A stretch of DNA of 64,000 bases from Malachius bipustulatus. Taxonomy: Eukaryota; Arthropoda; Insecta; Coleoptera; Melyridae. The position numbers and the translations under genes were made by a program. The notes beneath the pieces are model-generated. The model did no database searches, was not told the DNA's origin, and saw only the letters and a list, made by a program, of their open reading frames with translations. Below, piece after piece: positions 46,560 to 57,899 of the stretch. The first letter of the stretch is position 1, and each line of letters begins with the position of its first letter. The stretch spans positions 21,080,001-21,144,000 of the forward strand of contig OU342631.1 in NCBI GenBank assembly GCA_910589415.1, in the 5' to 3' direction.

Positions 46560-48090
46560 TGGTTGATCTGGATGATTTGTCAATGATCGATTTTTTTTTT
46601 CGTTCCGATTTCTGTTTAGAAAAAAACTGTATTTCAAGGAAAATTGATTTGGAATTTTCAAATGTAGGATCAGGTTATAACCAGGTGGTATGAGCCTTTG
46701 CTTCGCATCAGATGACGTTACAGGATAGGAAACTGTTGAACGTATAAATCACGGTCATTGCTGGAAATCACACGACGTCATAAACTGCATGCCGTCATAC
46801 CAGTGTCAGTCAGTGTATCATATGGGAAATTGGCTATGTCAAAGCTCGTCCAATTGGAAGAAAAAAAAAACTGTTATACTGACGATACCCGGTAAAATAA
46901 TTAAATTTTTTGCTATCTCAAAGTTATTGAGATTGCAATGACATAAATGTATATTATGCTTTTACTACGTGTAATCTTGATCATTCTCTACATGTAAGAT
47001 CAACCCTCTAATAATTTGATAACTCATTAAAATTTATAAGCATAAAAATTCGTGACTCGTGAGACACCTGCCTGGCATTGTCTTTTAGATTCGAGATTAT
47101 AATGTACTTTTTTTGTATTGACATAATGGGCATCTAAACTGCGTAAATTTGAAATTATATTAAAATAAGAAAAAAGCTCTCCAGAAATAAGTAGCATCTT
47201 CCCCGTAGTATCTGATTTTAATATTAATAGTTACTGTCATTCACAGCTGTTCTTACTCGCAACAATGGAAGTTTATCATAACCCACCTATCTTATGCGGC
47301 GGGCATAAAAGGGGCATTATGTAAAATCCAGTCAACTATGTATGAATGAGTGTCTCGATACTGTACGAGCTCCTTCGTGTATAGTATAAGGTGCCGGTGC
47401 TGCGTCTACACTCTGAATTCACGAATCAATCCTTAAAATTTGATACAATATTTGAGCTTTCTTGTAATTAAATTAATAATTAGTCTGATTTAAGCTTAAA
47501 TTAAAGCTCAAATATTGTATAATCTATAAGTGCATGGTTCAAGAAAACATAATATAAAACTTAAAATTTTATGGTTATGGTATGGAAAGTTTTGTGCAAT
47601 AAATGGAATGTTTCAAAAACTCATAAAAAGTCCATATAGTACAGTCTCAAAAACAGATACATAAATAAAATGTATAGTAGCAGAAATAACAAAATACATA
47701 AAAGGGACCTACTGTATAAAAGGAGAGTGTCGAAAGATAATGTTGAAAAATTCCAGCTCGATACCTCTTTCTTGCCACTTTTGGATACGTATCCAGAAAA
47801 TGAGCTCAACTTGAGATAACCGAGTCCAATTTTGAATGATTCGTAAAACTTTCGATGTCCTGGCATGGACAAATAACGGAAAAAAGGACCCAGTTGCACG
47901 AACGTATAATTAAAAATCTGTCAGATGATCACCAATTTTACAATGCCCCGTATTATCAAAATATTGATTGGCCTGATATACATTTATGTTGCTGAAAATA
48001 AATTTTATTCTCTCATAGAGGAGCTAGGTAATTACGGATAAAAAATTAAAGATCATTGAAAATATTCACCAAATTTTCAAAGATACAACT
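46560..48090. other. AT-rich stretch, no gene recognised
   Basis: A 92-codon minus frame (47621-47899) is Leu/Phe/Tyr-rich with no domain. AAGCTCAAATATTGTATAA near 47505 and TTGATACAATATTTGAGCTT near 47440 form a short inverted pair. Confidence 0.4.
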
Positions 48091-48149
48091 TTTGAAGTAC
48101 CTAACGTCTTTTCGTACTTAATTTATCTTTTTGTTGTACATACAATCGA

Positions 48150-48270
48150 AAAAAAACGTTTTCCTCCCCAAAAGCGTCATTTTTTTTTAATTGTAACTTT
48201 TGAACAATAAGAAATTTCAAAAAAAAGTTGCTGGATACATCCTTCTTGACAATTTTCTTGACAATCGCAC
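48150..48270. repeat. Dispersed repeat shared with 57575-57690
   Basis: AAGAAATTTCAAAAAAAAGT followed by TGCTGGATAxxTCCTxCTTGAC occurs here and near 57627-57680, both preceded by AAAAAACCGTTTxC/AAAAACGTTTTCC-like sequence. It is a repeat of unknown class, perhaps part of a decayed fold-back element. Confidence 0.55.
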
Positions 48271-48579
48271 ATGAAAAGTGCCATTTTCCATCCATTATTT
48301 TACAGAAAAATAACCCAAAAGGCAAAGTGGCCTAAAGTAATTCAAAAATCAATTATTACAGCTGCTGTTTTAAATAGGTAATGCAATACTAAGAAAAAAG
48401 TAGGTAAATTTCCTGGGTTAGATTAATTTTTGAACAGCTGTACCTTATAAATTAAAACTCAGGGTAACGTAGTTTAGTTAGGTATGGCCTAATACTATGA
48501 ATGTAGACGACGACGTGGATTCGGTTTCGTTTTATCGCGGCGCTATTTAGATGAGTTATGGAGGTTGTATGCTACTGAC

Positions 48580-48723
48580 CTGTCGTTTGACACTGGAGGA
48601 GCTGTCACTGAGGCTACCGGAAGCTGCGAATCTACGAGTCCGGTGCTTGAGGCGGGCGCCCGGAGCCGATGCCTGAGCCAGAGCCCCCGCCGCGCCTTCT
48701 ATCGCCTCCTCCTCCGATATACA
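48580..48723 (-). CDS. Internal coding exon of an unrecognised host gene
   Basis: On the minus strand a pyrimidine tract ending TTTCTTTCTTTTTAG at 48724 is followed by 144 nt, then CAG|GTCAGT (donor at 48579-48578). Only one frame is open across the exon and it uses whole codons from end to end (48 codons, phase 0/0). The peptide begins CISEEEAIEGAAGALAQ, passes a basic stretch RLKHRTRRFAASG and ends SLSDSSSSVKRQ. It is acidic, then Ala/Pro-rich, then basic and Ser-rich, which suggests a disordered cytoplasmic region with phosphorylation-type sites. GC content is far above the flanks. A phase-0 symmetrical exon could be an alternative cassette. I cannot name the protein. The plus-strand frames here are shadows. 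Confidence 0.75.
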
Positions 48724-48824
48724 CTAAAAAGAAAGAAAAACCACATACCTACGTATTAGCAAAAACAAAATTTACTGGACATTCAGAAAAAGAGGAAATG
48801 CTTTATTCAACTTTTAGAATTATA

Positions 48825-49547
48825 CAGGGGGTTCCTAAATTTCAGGTACTATACGAAAGGAGGTAATTTTATGCCCAGAGTTCATAAAAACATAGGTCCG
48901 CAACGGCTTGATTATCGATCTGCACTCTATAGGGTGTTGAAATTAGAAGATTTATTATATTTTTTCTTTATAGCTCCTCGAGGTTAGGTACTCAAACTTT
49001 ATTAAAACAGTGTCATAGTCACACAGGGTCATCCCAGATTTAATTTTTAAAAGACAGTGCTGACTAAACTGTCAAAATTAATGGAAATGAGATATGTATT
49101 ATCAAAAAAAAAAAAAAAAAATTTACCAATTAAAAAAAATTAATTTTCATTTATCGTATTAGCGGATATTGTTTCTTTTTTAATTGATAACGGAGGCAAA
49201 AAAAAACTGTAGGAGACCAAAAGTGTCTAAATAAAACAGAAAATTCATACCTGGGGGAGAAATTGTAACGAAATGGGAGAAATTCAGAAAAAATCCCTCT
49301 GTAGATTCTCACAACCATTTGTCATGCCCAATGATGTAAGTCCTAATGTACATCGTGTATATTCCAAATTTCACCTAAATATCTCAAAAACTATGAGAGC
49401 TATAAAGAAAAAACTATTTTTTTTTATTTCAACCCCTGTAGATCGATAAGAAGCAGATGCGGACTTATGTTTACATGAACTTTTAGGCATAAAATACATC
49501 CACGAATTATCTTCTTTCGTATGTACCTGGTATTTAGGAACAGCCTG
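48825..49547. mobile_element. TA-flanked fold-back element, 723 bp
   Basis: Ends CAGGGGGTTCCTAAATTTCA and ACCTGGTATTTAGGAACAGC (then CTG) are inverted and flanked by TA (48823-48824, 49548-49549). The arms share GAAAGGAGGTAATTTTATGC, AGTTCATxxAAACATAxGTC, GATTATCGATCTGCA and TAGGGTGTTGAAAT. The centre includes a poly-A tract near 49107 and CACAGGGTCATCCCAG near 49022. The element starts only 101 bp from the acceptor of the exon at 48580-48723 and so lies in that gene's upstream intron. Confidence 0.85.
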
Positions 49548-49559
49548 TATAGAAAGCGA

Positions 49560-50880
49560 AATTACACTCTATAAAAATATATCTTAGGCACAGCATCAAC
49601 GTGGGAAGTGTGTTTAAAAAAAAAAACACCCACACCCTCAACAAACCATACTTTCCATTTAAAGTCAAAAAAGTGTATGGAATGGTTAGCCTATACAGTT
49701 CTGATGAATGAACGAAATTATGAGAGAAATAAGGTAATTAAATGCAAAAACTTGCAATGTCAAAAATAACGCGAACGTTTAAAACAGACAATCGTCCAGT
49801 TTTAGTATTAGTTTTAGTAGTTTTTAATAATAATTAAGAAACGTTCGAATTTGGATTGTCCAAGTTTCTAATTAGGAAATTTGAATCAATGATATACGTT
49901 ATCCTCCAGCTGGCCCAAGAATTATTTATGTTTTATATTAAAGTGCCATTAGTGTCTCCATCTGCAGCTATACTGATGGTAAAGGGTTACGTGGCGGCAC
50001 GTGGGGAAAAAGCACGTGTCTTCTCATGTGCATTCTAGCCCATTAACTTTGATCCCCAACAAACAATTAAAAGATCTTATTTTTACGCGTACCTTCTCAA
50101 CCTTATAACCACTTTGTTTTATTTTTTAAATAGCGATTTGGTTTTAATTTCTTTAATTCTAAATATTTATTTACATTATCTATATAACTGTGCTAAACTC
50201 CATTAACTCTTCTTGGCAGGAAAATTAAAATTTGTGAGATCTTTAAAAGGGACCTCAAGAGCTGTTTGTATACTTATATTGTTTAAATTAATGTAAAATA
50301 AGAGTAGAATTTAAAAAATATTAATAATAAGTTATTGATGGGAGAAACTGTTCTTCAGGATTTGCAGCTACAAGATTACGAACGCTTTGTTTATATAGAA
50401 CGCGGCTCGGCTGCATTGACTGCAATGCAAGCGAGAGACAGGTGGTGGATTTCTTTATTTTCTTTTGGTTTTGTTTTTTGTCACGATTTAATAGCAAGTT
50501 TGATAAATCAGACAGGATGCTGAATCGGACTTGATTAGATAGTATTAAATATCCTACAGGGGCTTTTCGCAGTTATTTGATTCGATAATTACAAACTATC
50601 TCGACAGACATAAAGTTTTTTGCAACCACGATTGACAACATACAACATATTTTTCCTAAGAGATCACCTATGATAATTTTATGAAATTTTCAAAAATGTT
50701 TTGTGAATTATCAGTTATCACTCACGATAATCGTGAAATTTTTACAAATTATCAAAATCATGATGTGTTAAGAATATGCTTCTGGAATATCTCTCTGTAT
50801 TCCTGAAAATTTCGTTAAATGTCCAAGAATTTTACGATTCTGTGAATTTCATGAAATCTCTACAAAATTTTCAACTTTAA
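49560..50880. other. AT-rich stretch, no sure gene
   Basis: The segment 50330-50470 is more balanced and has a TATATAGAACGCGG motif. A 62-codon frame there shows no family feature. Around 50210-50270 the plus strand reads RKIKICEIFKRDLKSCLYTY, faintly like a non-LTR reverse-transcriptase tail, but this is too short to call. Confidence 0.35.
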
Positions 50881-50903
50881 ACAGGAACATGTTTCGAAAA
50901 ATA

Positions 50904-51760
50904 TCAACTTAAATTCCACGAATCTTCAACATTAGGATGAGAAGTTTCGTTGAATAACACAATAGCTTTGAAAATTTGATCATATACCGGTCTCCGTATA
51001 TCGTTAACTGTGATATTGCTCAAAATTTCATGTAACGTAGACGTCTTAGCCCCTCCACCAGCTATCTCCATCCTAACAACGGCCGGTCTCTCCGATGATG
51101 CCATAGATTGCCGACATCATCATTAATCCCTTCCTCCCAACCCAAAAACGCAACCCTCGAACACCTGCATCCTAGAGCACTAACGATCTCATGGAGAGAG
51201 CCCTCCAGAGAGAAAGCATCCAACATACCAGCCGTGCTGCTGGAAGTCACCACAAGACACCGCTGGGAAGACTCGTCGCGAACGCTCAAGAACCCTACCG
51301 CGAGCCAAGCTCCCAAAAAGCAACACAACCAGACATGAAAGAGAGTAAAGAGACCCAACAGTCCCAATAACGTAAACGAAAACATTACTACTCTAATCGT
51401 ATACAAGAAAAACCCCACCTCTACTCCGAACTCCAGAGACCATGGAGAGAAAATCAAAAAGATCTCCCCACCTCCCTAAACATACCAAGCACTTTCCAGA
51501 GATCCCACGAATCTCATCATCCGAAAGACCAAACAGCCGGTCAAAAGCTCCACCATTCCTGATTAAGACCACCGGTCTTCGGTTCTCCGACATACTCGCC
51601 AGCGAAACATCCAATGTAGTCTCTCTCTTCACCATGGCGCCCATTCCCATTGAAGCTACCTTCCATCAGCGACACCACCTCTCTTCCCCACTACATGCCC
51701 ATCACAACCAACCCTCAGCGGAAAGGCGACGCCCACGGACCAGGATTTCATATTCGGAAC
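50904..51760 (-). pseudogene. GC-richer island, possible broken protein-coding gene
   Basis: This stretch stands out from its AT-rich flanks. On the minus strand an 85-codon frame (51650-51393) contains SMSENRRPVVLIRNGGAFDR and LFGLSDDEIRGISGKCLVC. The next frame (51457-51062) has a hydrophobic run VVMFSFTLLGLLGLFTLF. A third (51104-50904, same frame as the first) contains SERPAVVRMEIAGGGAKTST and NDIRRPVYDQIFKAIVLFNE and ends at a stop. The three overlap end to end with frame changes, as in a decayed gene. The plus strand also has long frames (51442-51804, Pro/Ser/His-rich), so strand is uncertain. I recognise no family; a transposon-borne gene is as likely as a host pseudogene. Confidence 0.35.
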
Positions 51761-52065
51761 TGTTTCTTCTGATAAAATGTTCAAATACTCACCACTATAA
51801 TTGAATATGTTGCGTGGAATATCACGATATTCCAGAAAATATCATTTTAGGGAAGGATATCTAAGGATATTTTTTTAGTTATTAGGATTTTTAATATCAA
51901 GGAACATTTTTTTGAAAATATCACCTGAAAACTTGATGAAATATCTCGAATTGTTGAATTAGAGGACAAGCTATCGGGTTATTTCGGAAAATTGTATTCC
52001 AGTAAATAAGTGATGGAAGGGCACCGATTTAAAAAATTCCTTTTTTCCTGCCCTCCTTATACCAT

Positions 52066-52738
52066 CAGGAACATTAATAATTACTTGCAGTCCCTGCATT
52101 ATCTCAAAAAATTTGCAAATTAGGTTAATTTCCTTCCTCCCAAAGCCCCCCCAATACTAACAGTGAAAAAAATTATGAAAATTCAAAATTTCACCTCGCT
52201 AATCGTCTCGCGGGAGTCGCTGATTACGGATCCGAGATCTGAAAGTAAGTGAGGGTGGTTACAACCCTCAAAACTACCCCAAATATTAGCATTGATAAAA
52301 AATTTTCAAAAATTCAAAATTTCACCTCTGAAATCGTTTTCGGGATCACAAATCCGAGGTCCAAAATCAATCCCTCAAAACCACCCCAAGAAGTGGCAGT
52401 GATACAAAAAAATTCAATATTTCACCTCTGAAATTGTCTCGCGGGAGTTTTTGGGTTCGCTGATCTCGAGCTCCAATTTAAACACCAATTGCAATGTGCG
52501 ATATAAAGATATCAATTCTGATAAAAAATTTCATTTTCTCCGTTTTGGATAGCTGATTGATTTTTTGTAAACTGAAGAATTTCGTGATCAGCGACTCCGG
52601 AAACCTCCGAGAGACGATTTCCGAGGTGAAATTTTGAATTTCACTGCTACTATTTTGAGTGCTTTAGGAGGAGGGAAATTACCCTAATTTTCTCATTCTT
52701 CGAGGTAATGCAGGAGTTGGTGGTGATGAATGTTCCTG
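52066..52738. mobile_element. Fold-back element with internal repeated unit
   Basis: Ends CAGGAACATTAATAATTACT and GGTGGTGATGAATGTTCCTG are inverted. The arms share CCTGCATTATCTC, TTAGGTTAATTTCCTTCCTC and CAAAATTTCACCTCGxxAAT with CGTCTCGCGGGAGTCGCTGA. In the left arm the unit AATTTCACCTCTGAAATCGT...CGGGA occurs three times (about 52190, 52320, 52425). The right arm has one copy, so the element is asymmetric. No coding sequence. Confidence 0.72.
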
Positions 52739-53099
52739 AAGTCTAAGAGTCCAGGAAAAATAGAATTCTTACAACCGGTGCAAGGTGCAATTCCAACACT
52801 TTTCCATCAGATTGTGCAGATTTGTCGATATGCCTATCTGGATTTCTTGAAACAATTATTTTGTAACATGTCTACAATTAAGACGACAGAACATATTTTG
52901 TATACCATTTCTTCTGATGTATCATCAGATGTCTAGAGCTTTTAGAATTGAAACATTTTCTAGAACAACGGGATTTCTTAATATTTCTTGTTCTCTACAT
53001 TTTGTATTTGTGGAAATTTTTTACTTTATTTTGCCAAAAATAGTCTTAATTATTCTACTTTACATGTAGGTAAGTGTACCTAATGTTATCACGATTTTG

Positions 53100-53182
53100 C
53101 CAGATCTTATTTTATAGGATTGACGTAACTCTTTGGGTTTATCCTGCTAAAGCTTTTGAATAAATAAATAAATAAATAAATA
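53100..53182 (+). mobile_element. Non-LTR retrotransposon 3' tail with (AAAT)n
   Basis: TATCCTGCTAAAGCTTTTGA followed by six AATA units (53159-53182) looks like the 3' end of an arthropod non-LTR element. The frame upstream (52730-52936) shows no reverse-transcriptase motif, so the extent to the left is unknown. Confidence 0.4.
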
Positions 53183-54554
53183 TATTCACGACTTCAAGCA
53201 ATGTCCAGGGACTCTAGAGATAGTATTTCATACGAGATAGCGCTATGAGTACCTACTTAATATTATGTATTACACACTGCTACGATATTTTACATATATT
53301 TTTGATCAACTTTAGATACACATAACAGAAATAATATACAAGGTATAGATAAAATTACATCCTCTAAGATATGTACCTTACCTATGGGTAATTTTTTAGA
53401 CTAAATTGGCACTTATATGGTATTTGAATCATGTTAAGCATGTCGTATCTATATTACCATATAAAAAAGAACCTGCCCGAGCATATAATAATTATTATAT
53501 GTGCCTATAAACCAAATGCCAAGTCATGCCGTAAATGGTATTATGCAAAAAATTTAAATAAATCTACGCCTCTATATAAACGAGCGTATAATCTGCAAGA
53601 TATTTCGTTGGTTAATTTGCATGAGTGTCCTGTTCTACAGTGTTAATGCACCTTTCTTATTACACCTCTTCATTGCGAAACTGCGATGGTCCTTTGCGAT
53701 GGAATGAGTATTTTTACGCGATAGTCCATCTAACATTTAAAGCCGGATATGTTGCCATACCCAGAATTAAAAAAACACAATATAAGCATATAAAAATGTA
53801 AATGTTTTCATATTTTTACTGAATTTATCTGACTTGAATTCGTTTGCGACAAGTAAGGACGATTTCTCTTAAAAAGCCATCCATCTTGGCCAGATTTTAT
53901 TTATCATATGGATGAACATTATGCAGAAAGCAGTAGCTTTTTTATGATACTTACCAACGAAGATCTGCAATATTTTATAATTTTTTATTAATTAGGCGAT
54001 TATTTAAGTGGGACTAGTAAATGATAATTGCATTTTTTGCCTTTATTAATGATATCTTCCTGAATTAAATGATTTTGTGTAAGATATTTAATTAAGCTTT
54101 ACAGTTATCGGCCTTGAGTTCTAATTTTTTGCTATGAACAAGGTTTTTCTACATAACTAACATTTAAGCATGAAATTTAAAACATGCGATTTTAACACGT
54201 CCTTATACGCAAATTTTATTTTTTTACATCCTATTTCCTTAATGTTTTTTTATTATTTATTGTACTAATTTTAGTGTAAAAATTGTAAGGGTGCCTGGAA
54301 TGAGGTTCCTATACATAGTTTGAAAAAGTATTCTTTGTTTTATAATGAAATACATAAAAAAAATTACTTACAAAAAAACAAGCTAGTACATATCTGCATA
54401 ATAATTGTTGTATAGAAATCCAAACATTTACTAAAAAATTGTTGAAAGGTCTGGTCAGATAAGCTCGGCGAAGAGAGCTTTTGTGCTGGGCTTAAGTACA
54501 AAAACTTTCTTGATTGATCTTCATATCACTGACAATGTTATAAAATGGTAAAGT

Positions 54555-55320
54555 CCTATATTATGGGCGATACCGAATTGGGCGAAGGATTTTGTTATTC
54601 ACTAATCCCAGGGGTCAATTGGGCGACAAACGAGAAACTAGGGGATTATAAGAGATAACTGGACAGACAAGAAATACATGTGCGGCCTTGCCCATATATA
54701 TAGCAGTGTTGCCAGATTTATTTAGTGGTGCTTTTAGTAGATCGGATAGCTATACCTAATCAATTTATTATTAATAATTGAAGTCGAGTAGGCAGTAGGA
54801 ACGGGCTATGTTGCACTTTAGCGTCATCGGTAAGTGAGGTCTTTGGTCAGGTGAAAAAAAAAATTAAAAAAAAAACTACCCTGACCAAAGACCTGGCTTA
54901 CCGGTGAGTTTTAGTGCGGAAAAAAAATAATAAATACCACTATAATTAATAATTATAATGTGTATCGCCATATTCATTATATGTATATTACTTTTCTATT
55001 GATGTTTCTACTGTAGGTATAGTATAAAATAATAATTGTAAATGCACTAAGGGCTTGATGATGTATTTGATAGAACTTAAAAAAATAATACATCAAATAT
55101 TAATATTATTTATTTATTTTTTTCAATTTTATTTAATGTAGAAAATCGGAATTTCTGTAAAATCTGGCAACGTAGCCATACAAGAGCATGCAAATAACTC
55201 AACGGTGTTTAGAAATTCCTTCGCCTAATTGAGCTCCCGGATTATAAGGACCCCCGTCGTGACGAAGGGTCACTCAGGTAATTTCGCCCAATTGAGAAAC
55301 GCCGTATATTATGGGCATTT
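54555..55320. mobile_element. Fold-back element with nested hairpin
   Basis: Left CCTATATTATGGGCGATACC, GAATTGGGCGAAGGA is mirrored by TTTCGCCCAATTGAGAAAC and GCCGTATATTATGGGC at the right. GATTATAAGAGATAACTGG and GGATTATAAGGACCC also lie in the two arms. A separate hairpin sits inside (54828-54904). A diverged copy of the left arm occurs at 57165-57300. Confidence 0.68.
54828..54904. repeat. Hairpin sharing arms with 17064-17370
   Basis: CGGTAAGTGAGGTCTTTGGT then CAGGT, an A-rich loop, and ACCCTGACCAAAGACCTGGC then TTACCG. The arm GTAAGxxAGGTCTTTGGTCA also forms the inner hairpin at about 17128-17226, so the two are copies of one small inverted-repeat element. Confidence 0.78.
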
Positions 55321-55329
55321 CACAAAATT

Positions 55330-57160
55330 ATCAATTGTCTTGTCTTGTAATAAAAAAAAAATAGGTAGATAGGTGATTTCCAGAGGACATACATTTTATG
55401 TGCGTCTATTTTAAATAAATTAAAAAATAATATGAAAATTATAAATCCTGACAGGACCATTTAAGCACTAGCGATAATATTAGCTATCGCCCAGACTCGA
55501 ATAAAAAAATAAGTTTTCAGTTTCCTTTTGTTTCGCTTCACTTACACAACTGCCTTGATTCTTGATTGTCTTAATAATAATTATATGTTTTCTCTAATTC
55601 CATCATCAAAAATCTACATACTGTCAGTTGTCGCATCGTGACCTCTTTTAAATTATTAGAAACAATTGATCCAAGCGAATTTATTGTAACAATATACATC
55701 TTGAATACTAGGACACTAACACTAAATGTGCATACAATAGTAATAATTGTAATAAGCTGTTATGTAGTAACATATGTGCGTGTTGTGCGTATGGAACAAT
55801 AGTAATTATATTAAGATTTTATTGTATTCATTTAACCTTCGTTATTATTATTTGTGCGTATGTTAGATGAATGTAATGTTAAAGCCCTCTGGCTCCTAGT
55901 TGTTAATTGCTTGGAATTAATCGATTCACTAAAGGAGACTAATATAAGAAGCTCTGTGCTATTCAAATTTAGTGAAACTGTTTTAAATAACTACTTAGAT
56001 TGATTTAGATAGTACTGGATACTCTGTGTAGGTTGGCGATAATAATAATTGGGAATCATATATACCTGTATGAATTAGCATATTTCGATGATTTTAGTTG
56101 ATTTCGCAAAATAGGTATGTTTTGTAGAAACTGAATGGATTATAATTAATATAAATCGAGTGGGTGTTGATAATTTAAGGAATTCTCTTATATGTTGATT
56201 ACAACTTGTATAGCTTGAATCAATCTTTGGGCGAGGCAATGCAGAATCGGCTTTCATAAAAATAAAAATGATTCACCATCACCATATCATCAATAGATAG
56301 ATTTATCACAATATTCATTTATCCAAAAACTTTCTAAAAACATAATGAATATGTAGGTAACTAAATATAAAAATAAATGTAATAAATATAACAATTTTAC
56401 CCATTCCTCATCATGTTAACATCCTGTATGTCATTTTTTGAGAAGATCTCTAAAATAGGATATTTAAGCTTGGCTGGAAATTTGATAAACTGCTTGAATA
56501 AGATGAAAAAATCAGTTCAACAAACTCGGCAAAGAAAATTAATGAGTGGAGTCTTAATTTAATTCAAATTTATCAAGCAAAACACTTACCTACAATGTTT
56601 TATGTCTCAGAAGCATCAATTATAAATTAAAATCATCATTTTGATGAAAATTCGAAACACCTAACACCTTTACAAGAAAAACGGATTTTTGGAATTGAAG
56701 GCCCTTCAAGCAAATAAATAAAATAGGCTTCCCCTATTAATGTTTTATTTTCATTTGATGGAGTATACATTTTTGAAAGATTCTCTATTCTGAATTATTG
56801 CATGGTCTTATGCTGCATCTGCACCAGATACATTTGGGTAGTTTTTCTTCTTGTCGATGCTTAAATTTTTGATTAACATGACTTTAGATATTTGACAATA
56901 ATTAACATACTCTCATTAACTCTAATTACAATAGAATCTTTTTTAATTGAATTTTGATATATGATTTTGTCTTAATAATTGCGTTTTAACGATTTGGTGT
57001 CAAAACAGTTTTTGATATTTTAACTCAAATTTTGTGGATGAATTATGTAGTTTTGGTGTTTTGGGTCGCAACAGAAAGTCAATAAAAACACCAGAAAAGT
57101 TTCTATTTCATTGTTACACAAGAATTTTGATTAATTTTGTGGCTTGATCTTAAAAAATTA
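55330..57160. other. AT-rich stretch, no gene recognised
   Basis: GCGATAATATTAGCTATCGC near 55470 forms a small hairpin. No exon or transposon end was recognised. Confidence 0.45.
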
Positions 57161-57164
57161 CGGG

Positions 57165-57300
57165 CGGTACCGATGAGTTGGGCTAAGAATTTTGTTCCTC
57201 GATAATGACAGCCAGCTCAGTTGGACGAAAACCGATGTACGAGGAGATTACAGATAATTAAACATAACTGACCTGGGAAGAAATACCTGCGCGGTCTGCC
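57165..57300 (+). repeat. Diverged copy of the 54.6-kb element arm
   Basis: GGTACCGATGAGTTGGGCTA, AGAATTTTGTTCCTCGATAA, CAGTTGGACGAAAACCG, GAGATTACAGATAATT and GAAATACCTGCGCGGTCTGC follow the same order as 54569-54690. No mirrored right arm was identified, so it may be a one-armed remnant. Confidence 0.65.
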
Positions 57301-57899
57301 ATTTTGTCCGTCATTTTGTTTTTTGAAAACGCTATATCGAAATCTTAATTTTAGCGTTTCCGAGCACCCCCTGATTATGAATTTGGGGAAAATGCGATGA
57401 CTTGAATTAATTTTCAAAAATATTAGCGCCGGTAACTTCTGGCGCCCTCGGTATTCGTACCTACCACCAATGCCAAAAAAAAATTCGTAAATTTGCATGT
57501 TGTAGAGAAACTCAAAATCTACGTAGGCACATTTTTCACCTCCGATTGACCGTTTTGTTGTAAAATCTAAAAAACCGTTTCCATCCCCTATAACGTGTTA
57601 TTTACGAGAATATCTTTTGTACAAAAAGAAATTTCAAAAAAAAGTTTCAAACAAAAGTTGCTGGATATTTCCTCCTTGACCATTTTTGTTAATAATAGTT
57701 TTTGCGTATACAAGTCGTACAACCGATTTTTACCGAGATACATAATTTCATCCCTTAAATTTAAGATGGCGGCCACCACTTACGAAATTCGAGAGAGGAA
57801 ACTTGGCTGGAGTGTTTTAGTTGCGCCCCCTCTTACCATTAAAATTTCGTTAAATTTCTAATTAATGCGCAGTTTGACTCCTTTTTTACTATTTGACTG

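Noticed and set aside
51442..51804. 120-codon plus frame rich in Pro, Ser and His
   Set aside because: The minus strand of the same island gives more protein-like frames. Kept only as an alternative strand for that island.
52730..52936. 68-codon plus frame after the 52-kb fold-back
   Set aside because: No domain, no splice context, and length within chance for this sequence.
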